Origin: Treponema sp.
GTDB lineage: Bacteria > Spirochaetota > Spirochaetia > Treponematales > Breznakiellaceae
Direction of reading: 5' to 3'
NCBI GenBank assembly: GCA_031284195.1
Contig: JAITAI010000286.1
Span: forward strand, 1 to 9,814
Length of the DNA: 9,814 nt
Below are positions 5,994 through 9,814 of the stretch, piece by piece. Under the pieces are notes generated by a model, which saw only the letters and a program-made list of their open reading frames with translations, was not told where the DNA came from and searched no databases. A program made the position numbers and the translations under genes. The first letter of the stretch is position 1, and the number at the start of each line of letters is the position of its first letter.

Positions 5994-6027
5994 ATTATAC
6001 TATGATTGTCTATCATTCACCGATAGA
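5994..6027 (-). promoter_or_regulatory. Promoter and operator D of the WYL gene
   Basis: The palindrome TCTATCATTCACCGATAGA (6009-6027) has perfect 6-bp arms. On the minus strand a TATAAT -10 (5994-5999) follows it, 7 nt before the ATG at 5986. The palindrome covers the place where a -35 would be, and no good -35 is seen, so a repressor bound here would block this promoter. The flanking CCGGTAAAC also resembles operator B. Confidence 0.55.
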
Positions 6028-6153
6028 CCGGTAAACAAAGTATCGGCTTATCCTCCCTTACCGTCTGCCGGTGGGGGTATGTACCATTTTATAATGAGAA
6101 TCCCCTCGCCTTTTAATTAAAAAACAAACTTGAGCAACAATTTTTCCCAAAAA

Positions 6154-6162
6154 TGCTATAAT
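6154..6162 (+). promoter_or_regulatory. Extended -10 promoter ahead of the decayed ORF
   Basis: TGCTATAAT fits an extended -10 (TGnTATAAT). It lies 30 nt upstream of the ATG at 6193. No -35 with standard spacing is visible. Confidence 0.35.
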
Positions 6163-6192
6163 CCCTAAGGATCAAAAAGTTAGGGCGAGGTA

Positions 6193-6687
6193 ATGGCGGG
6201 AGTACAAGTTTCAAAATGGCGAAAGAATTGGCGGGACCGGTTTAACTCAACCCCTCTTGAAAGACGGTTCATCAGAACAATGGAAACATTGACCCAGGAA
6301 CCGGAGAAGCCGATAAAGCTTTGAAGCGAAAATCGTGCCGAAGCCAAGGACGAGAGCCGGAATCATGGTAATTTAAAGATAGGATTGTTGGAAGATAAAG
6401 AAAGCTTCCGATGGGCTTTGACCCTGGAAAAGAGCAGGGTTGGACTACCAAGGGATGAGGGTAATCATCGTACCGGTGAAACCAAGGCATGTCACGTACG
6501 CACAAGCGCCCATTTTGATTATGAAGATACCCACAGGGGTTTTAATGAATGGATAGAGTGATTCAACGAAGTTCGGTTTCCCAGGGCCTTGTATTATGGA
6601 GCATCTGTCCATAGAGCCGGTTTCAAAAGCCGATTAAAGCGGAAACTTCGTTTCCGATGAAACTTGGCATTGGAAAAAGCGGTCTAA
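6193..6687 (+). pseudogene. Decayed ORF with three TGA codons, possible transposase remnant
   Basis: One frame runs 165 codons from ATG 6193 (MAGVQVSKWRKNWRDRF) to TAA 6685-6687, broken only by TGA at 6322-6324, 6559-6561 and 6658-6660. At least two of these sit where Trp fits: FNEWIE-TGA-FNEVR and RKLRFR-TGA-NLALEK. TGG-to-TGA changes would explain all three. The segment WIEwFNEVRFPRALYYGAS recalls the C-terminal end of IS481/IS3-type DDE transposases (W-x-N-x2-R-x3-AL-Y). The acidic catalytic residues cannot be placed, so the family is only suggested. Trp is also encoded by TGG in this frame, and neighbouring genes give no sign of TGA recoding. Decay is the simplest reading. Confidence 0.4.
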
Positions 6688-6719
6688 AATCCTATTTTTT
6701 CCTTAAATTTACGGTTAGG

Positions 6720-6744
6720 GGTTCAAAATTTTTCATTTTGAACC
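6720..6744. repeat. Hairpin-forming inverted repeat
   Basis: Perfect 10-bp arms GGTTCAAAAT / ATTTTGAACC around a 5-nt loop. There is no T tract after it on either strand, so it is a weak terminator candidate. It could be an IS-end scar or a protein-binding site. A smaller AGCC-TCT-GGCT stem follows directly. Confidence 0.6.
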
Positions 6745-6840
6745 AGCCTCTGGCTTTATCAGAGTATCTTTACCGGTTATTATCAGAAGATTCGTTACTG
6801 GATACGTACCTTTAGGCTTTTTGGACGATGAGGGACCCTC

Positions 6841-6869
6841 TTAACATTCTTACGCAAGATCGTTATATT
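6841..6869 (+). promoter_or_regulatory. Promoter of the DUF1538/P-II operon
   Basis: TTAACA (6841-6846), 17 nt, TATATT (6864-6869). Transcription would begin about 5 nt before the ATG at 6881, so the message would be nearly leaderless. This fits the absence of a Shine-Dalgarno before that gene. Confidence 0.55.
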
Positions 6870-6880
6870 AAAATAATTCA

Positions 6881-8428
6881 ATGAATAAGATATTAAAAGA
6901 AAAAATAATGGAAGCCTTCTCAGCGGTGCTTCCCATTACCGTGATTGTACTCATGGCCAGTGTGGTCCTGGTACCCATGCCCACAGGAACCATCCTCATG
7001 TTTATAGGAGGATCGGCATTGCTCATCATAGGGATGGGCTTTTTCACCTTAGGCGCGGATATGGCGATGATGCCCATGGGAGAGGGTATCGGGATCCAGC
7101 TTACCAAGGCCCCAAGTCTGGCCTTGATCCTGGGTATCAGTTTTGTCATGGGCCTCATCATCACCATCGCGGAACCGGACCTCCAAGTCTTGGCCCGGCA
7201 AGTACCTTCGATTCAGCCCTCCATGGTGTTGATCCTCACCGTTGGGGTAGGGGTGGGATTCTTCCTTATGGTTGCCATAATCCGAATCCTGTTCAAAATA
7301 CGGCTTTCCGTGCTGTTACTCGTTTTTTACCTGGTGACCTTTATGGTGGTTTTTTTAGCGCCTGCTAATTTCATCCCCGTGGCTTTTGATTCTGGCGGGG
7401 TTACCACCGGCCCCATTACGGTGCCTTTCATCCTGGCCTTGGGAGTGGGGGTCGCGTCTATTCGAAGCGACAAACATTCCAAGGATGATAGTTTTGGCTT
7501 GGTATCCTTGTGTAGCATCGGTCCGATTTTAGCGGTCCTCTTACTGGGTATCTTTTACAGCCCTAGTGGAGCGGACGTGGAATCCCATACCGTACCGATA
7601 GTGGCTACTTCCCGGGATGTGGTTACCCGCTTTGCCCTTCAATTTCCCCAGTACCTGGAGGAGGTGTTGAAGGCGCTGATGGCGATTGTCATCTTTTTTC
7701 TGGTGTTCCAGTTTATAGCCCGGCGTTTCAAACGGCATCAAATCGTGCGGATCGTGGTGGGTTTCCTGTATACCCTCATTGGTCTCGTGGTCTTCTTAAC
7801 GGGGGTCAATGTGGGCTTTATTCCTGTGGGGCATCTGCTGGGATCAGAGCTTGCCGCTTCCCCGGTCAAGTGGATTTTGGTACCCTTCAGTATGGTGATC
7901 GGCTACTTCATCGTGGATGCAGAACCGGCGGTCCATGTGCTCACCAAACAGGTGGAAGAGATTTCCTCTGGGGCGATTACGCAAAAGGTGATGAAGCGGG
8001 GCCTTTCCGTTGGTATGGCTCTGGCTCTAGCCATCACCATGGTCCGAATCCTCCTGGGTGTTTCCATTATGTGGATTTTAATTCCGGGGTATGCCTTTGC
8101 CCTGCTTCTGACCTTTTTTGTGCCTAAGATTTTCACGGGTATTGCCTTTGATTCCGGCGGGGTGTGCAGCGGCCCGATGACTTCCACTTTTCTTCTGCCT
8201 CTGGCTATGGGAACTTGTGAAGGCGCAGGGGGAGACCTGATGACCGATGCCTTTGGCATAGTTGCCATGGTTGCCATGGCTCCCTTGATCGTTATACAAG
8301 GCATGGGACTCATATACGGCAGCAAGCTGAAGAGTTCCGCCAAAAAGACAGAACAGGAAATCCAGAAGATACGAACCGAAAAGGCAGAAGAAATAGTCCT
8401 ATTTGAGGAGGAGGCCTGGTATGAATAA
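6881..8428 (+). CDS. DUF1538 family multi-pass membrane protein
   Basis: A 515-aa integral membrane protein built of two homologous halves. Each carries the family signatures: an AEP-x-VLxxQV motif (AEPDLQVLARQV from 97, AEPAVHVLTKQV from 348) and an FDSGG-V-x2-GP motif (169 and 423). Roughly a dozen hydrophobic helices, many Gly/Ala-rich, surround them. The acidic and Gly-rich repeats inside the membrane suggest a transporter or channel with internal two-fold symmetry, but no substrate is established that I know of. The C-terminal 35 residues (KKTEQEIQKIRTEKAEE) are a charged cytoplasmic tail. The gene overlaps the P-II-like gene by 8 bp, implying tight coupling. P-II partners commonly gate nitrogen transporters, so control of this protein by the next product is a reasonable inference. 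Confidence 0.9.
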   Translation: MNKILKEKIMEAFSAVLPITVIVLMASVVLVPMPTGTILMFIGGSALLIIGMGFFTLGADMAMMPMGEGIGIQLTKAPSLALILGISFVMGLIITIAEPDLQVLARQVPSIQPSMVLILTVGVGVGFFLMVAIIRILFKIRLSVLLLVFYLVTFMVVFLAPANFIPVAFDSGGVTTGPITVPFILALGVGVASIRSDKHSKDDSFGLVSLCSIGPILAVLLLGIFYSPSGADVESHTVPIVATSRDVVTRFALQFPQYLEEVLKALMAIVIFFLVFQFIARRFKRHQIVRIVVGFLYTLIGLVVFLTGVNVGFIPVGHLLGSELAASPVKWILVPFSMVIGYFIVDAEPAVHVLTKQVEEISSGAITQKVMKRGLSVGMALALAITMVRILLGVSIMWILIPGYAFALLLTFFVPKIFTGIAFDSGGVCSGPMTSTFLLPLAMGTCEGAGGDLMTDAFGIVAMVAMAPLIVIQGMGLIYGSKLKSSAKKTEQEIQKIRTEKAEEIVLFEEEAWYE

Positions 8429-9140
8429 TACGGCGCCGGTGCTCAAGTTGCTGTTTGTTATTATTGACTGGAATAAGCTCAAGGTAGTTTCTAAGGTTTT
8501 TGATCAAGAAAGGATCCGTTTCCATTTTGTCAGTAAAGGCAAAGGAACGGCTAATTCGGAAATTCTTGATGTCCTTGGTATCGGATCCAGTGAAAAAGCG
8601 GTGATTCTCTGTCTGGAACAAGCGGGGATGGCGCCGTTTTTGATTCAGGAGGTACGGAAAAAGCTAGGGGTTCATAGCGTTGGAGCGGGTATTGCCTTTA
8701 CGGTTCCGCTTTCGGGGATAAATAACCTCATATTTAAGTTATTTAAAGAACCAGGTCCCATTCATAAGCCTGAAACGTCGGAAAATCAGGAAAGGAACAC
8801 TAAGGAGGAAGTAAAAATGAGTACTGAAATCAAAAACGATCTGATCATTTCCATAATCAACCAGGGCTATAGCGATGAATTTATGACCGTAGCCCGGGAA
8901 GCGGGGGCTACCGGCGGAACGGTGATCAATGCCCGGGGGCTTGACCACCAGAAAAGGGTCAAATTTTTCGGCGTATCCGTGCAGGACGAAAAGGAAATCA
9001 TCCTCATCCTGACCAGCCGGGACCGAAAGGTTCCCATCATGCAGGCGGTAAGCCAAGCCTACGGCATTACCACCGAAGCCGAAGGCCTGGTATTCTCGCT
9101 GCCGGTAGATAAGGTAATGGGCTTGAATGATTTTCTATAG
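8421..9140 (+). CDS. Tandem P-II-like regulatory protein
   Basis: A 239-aa protein starting at ATG 8421, preceded by a strong GAGGAGGAGG 6 nt away. A TTG at 8403 would also be in frame but lies upstream of that site. It contains two P-II-like ferredoxin-fold domains. Domain 1 is about 7-105 (LKLLFVIIDWNKLKVVSKVF, then GVHSVGAGIAFTVPL). Domain 2 is about 136-239 (LIISIINQGYSDEFMTVARE, TGGTVINARG, EIILILTSRDRKVPIMQAV, GLVFSLPVDKV). A hydrophilic linker (KPETSENQERNTKEEV) joins them. Neither shows the long T-loop with the uridylylated Tyr of GlnB/GlnK, so classical nitrogen-signal modification is unlikely. P-II proteins act as trimers; a two-domain chain could form a pseudo-hexameric ring. It presumably regulates the DUF1538 protein. 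Confidence 0.85.
   Translation: MNNTAPVLKLLFVIIDWNKLKVVSKVFDQERIRFHFVSKGKGTANSEILDVLGIGSSEKAVILCLEQAGMAPFLIQEVRKKLGVHSVGAGIAFTVPLSGINNLIFKLFKEPGPIHKPETSENQERNTKEEVKMSTEIKNDLIISIINQGYSDEFMTVAREAGATGGTVINARGLDHQKRVKFFGVSVQDEKEIILILTSRDRKVPIMQAVSQAYGITTEAEGLVFSLPVDKVMGLNDFL
8803..8819 (+). promoter_or_regulatory. Internal ribosome-binding site and start before P-II domain 2
   Basis: AGGAGG (8803-8808), 8 nt, ATG (8817-8819), in frame, exactly at the junction of the two domains. It would give a 107-aa single-domain P-II product in addition to the fusion. Confidence 0.55.
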
Positions 9141-9344
9141 GTCTGGTGTACGTCACTACAACTGAAGTTGGTGAAAAACTCCGTACTTTTCAATGATGGG
9201 AGAAGGAAGCGCTCAGAGGACGAGCATACAGAACTATCGAGCAGATTGAATAACTTCAGATTGAAACCAGGTCAGGGTATATTTATGGAAGAATTCTTGT
9301 ATGAACCCACGGAGCGCCCCGTTTGCAATATAATGAACGAGTAG
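9141..9344 (+). other. Open frame of 67 codons directly after the P-II stop, no start codon
   Basis: In the same frame as the P-II gene, the 67 codons after its TAG are open to another TAG at 9342-9344. The sequence contains charged and aromatic residues in a protein-like mix (RLNNFRLKPGQGIFMEEFLY) and has no ribosome-binding site. It may be chance (about 4 percent for a random frame of this length), a gene remnant, or an extension made by stop readthrough. It resembles no family I know. Confidence 0.25.
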
Positions 9345-9420
9345 GTTGATTGCCCTAAAGCACGGTAAAGAAATAAGGAACGCAATTATCCCCTGACGTA
9401 TAACCGATCACAGGGGTCAG

Positions 9421-9507
9421 ACATAGGCTATGTGAAACATCTTACGAGACGAACTTAAGCAGGGTAAACCTCCCCGCGGGCCTTACCACTATCCACATAG
9501 GCTATGT
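9421..9507. repeat. Paired 13-bp palindromes
   Basis: ACATAGGCTATGT occurs at 9421-9433 and 9495-9507, 74 bp apart, each with perfect 6-bp arms. Between them is the palindrome CCCGCGGG (9473-9480), within GGTAA..TTACC. Just upstream is CCCCTG..CAGGGG (about 9390-9417). No gene covers this region. Confidence 0.6.
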
Positions 9508-9587
9508 CAATGGTTAGATAGCCTAGGTCTGAAGACGGTCCCTAACCGCCGAACCCGGTCAAGGGGGATACTTGCGATAAGGAATAT

Positions 9588-9656
9588 CTACAGATTACAC
9601 GGATTTTTCATATCAAAAGGGTTCATACATCCGTGAAAATCAGGGTAATCTATGGA
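9588..9656. repeat. REP-like imperfect inverted repeat
   Basis: The left arm (AGATTAC..GATTTTTCA) and the right arm (TGAAAATC..GTAATCT) pair with a few mismatches around a loop of about 25 nt. Related AGATTACACGGATTT-type palindromes are scattered between genes in many bacteria, so this is probably a dispersed intergenic element. No transposase accompanies it. Confidence 0.55.
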
Positions 9657-9685
9657 CCCTATTCCTGTCTTTGAGGGCAATCAGT

Positions 9686-9760
9686 CTACGAGCTACATTG
9701 GTCTTCAGCGGTTTTGTCCGCATCATACGTGGTAGATTCATTCCCGTTCTTTTTCATCAT
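9686..9760 (-). CDS. Short ORF of 24 aa, possible truncated gene start
   Basis: ATG ATG at 9760 with GAGG 3 nt upstream encodes MMKKNGNESTTYDADKTAED and ends QCSS at TAG. The frame just after its stop (TDCPQ) matches the frame after the stop at 9342 (VDCPK) on the other strand, which hints at two remnants of one gene. Low complexity and short length make its coding status doubtful. Confidence 0.25.
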   Translation of the reverse strand: MMKKNGNESTTYDADKTAEDQCSS

Positions 9761-9814
9761 AGGCCTCTTTCCCAAATAAAAAAGCAAAAATTATTAAAGT
9801 CCAAAAATACACTG

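Noticed and set aside
6104..6190. CCTCGCC / GGCGAGG as terminal repeats of an insertion sequence
   Set aside because: Only 7 bp match, both lie on the same side of the decayed ORF, and no target duplication is seen.
498..6687. A changed genetic code (TAG/TAA as Gln or TGA as Trp) for the whole window
   Set aside because: Intact neighbours end normally at TAA or TAG, the putative Gln and Trp recodings would be needed in different genes, and TGG is used for Trp in the same frame. Local decay is simpler.
7903..8343. Long minus-strand open frame (146 codons) opposite the DUF1538 gene
   Set aside because: It is an antisense shadow of a clearly conserved membrane protein, with no ribosome-binding site and an unnatural composition rich in Pro, Met and Thr.
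9141..9590. Group II intron or RNA gene in the right-hand spacer
   Set aside because: Neither a domain V-like hairpin nor a typical intron start or reverse transcriptase frame could be found.

Overview
The gene content suggests a spirochaete-like anaerobe, possibly a gut Treponema relative. This is an inference from the style of the XRE and WYL regulators and the DUF1538/P-II pair; no rRNA or marker gene is present to prove it. The window has two compositional zones by eye. Roughly 350-4600 is AT-rich, repetitive and full of small, damaged genes. The XRE/WYL pair and the DUF1538/P-II pair are more GC-balanced.

Left zone (1-4640). A broken copy of an XRE repressor gene (153-329) lies at the left and the intact copy at 4645-4986. 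Between them is a minus-strand cluster. From its promoter (3599-3627) it reads a 47-aa peptide with a hydrophobic helix and a Cys cluster, a 114-aa unknown protein, a 108-aa membrane-anchored protein, a hairpin terminator, a protein of about 184 aa split by a one-base shift, a classical AAA+ ATPase of about 363 aa split at an A8 run, and a membrane-protein remnant with three in-frame stops. Between this cluster and the intact XRE gene lie three diverged copies of an operator/promoter unit, two of them carrying short related hydrophobic ORFs on the opposite strand, plus a zinc-ribbon fragment.

Middle zone (4645-6880). The XRE gene and a WYL-domain regulator are convergent and overlap by 4 bp. 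The WYL gene is broken by one missing base near its 3' end. A palindrome, TCTATC-N7-GATAGA, recurs upstream of both regulators, with degenerate copies at two sites, so the two genes look like parts of one regulatory circuit. Next comes a decayed reading frame with three TGA codons (6193-6687), possibly a transposase remnant, and an intergenic hairpin.

Right zone (6881-9814). An intact two-gene operon encodes a two-repeat DUF1538 membrane protein and a tandem P-II-like protein, overlapping by 8 bp and read from a near-leaderless promoter. The last 670 bases hold no convincing intact gene: an unexplained open frame, paired 13-bp palindromes, a REP-like inverted repeat and a short minus-strand ORF.

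Several genes are broken by single-base indels in homopolymers. Sequencing error is a live alternative for those. It does not explain the 36-bp deletion in the left XRE copy or the multiple nonsense codons elsewhere.
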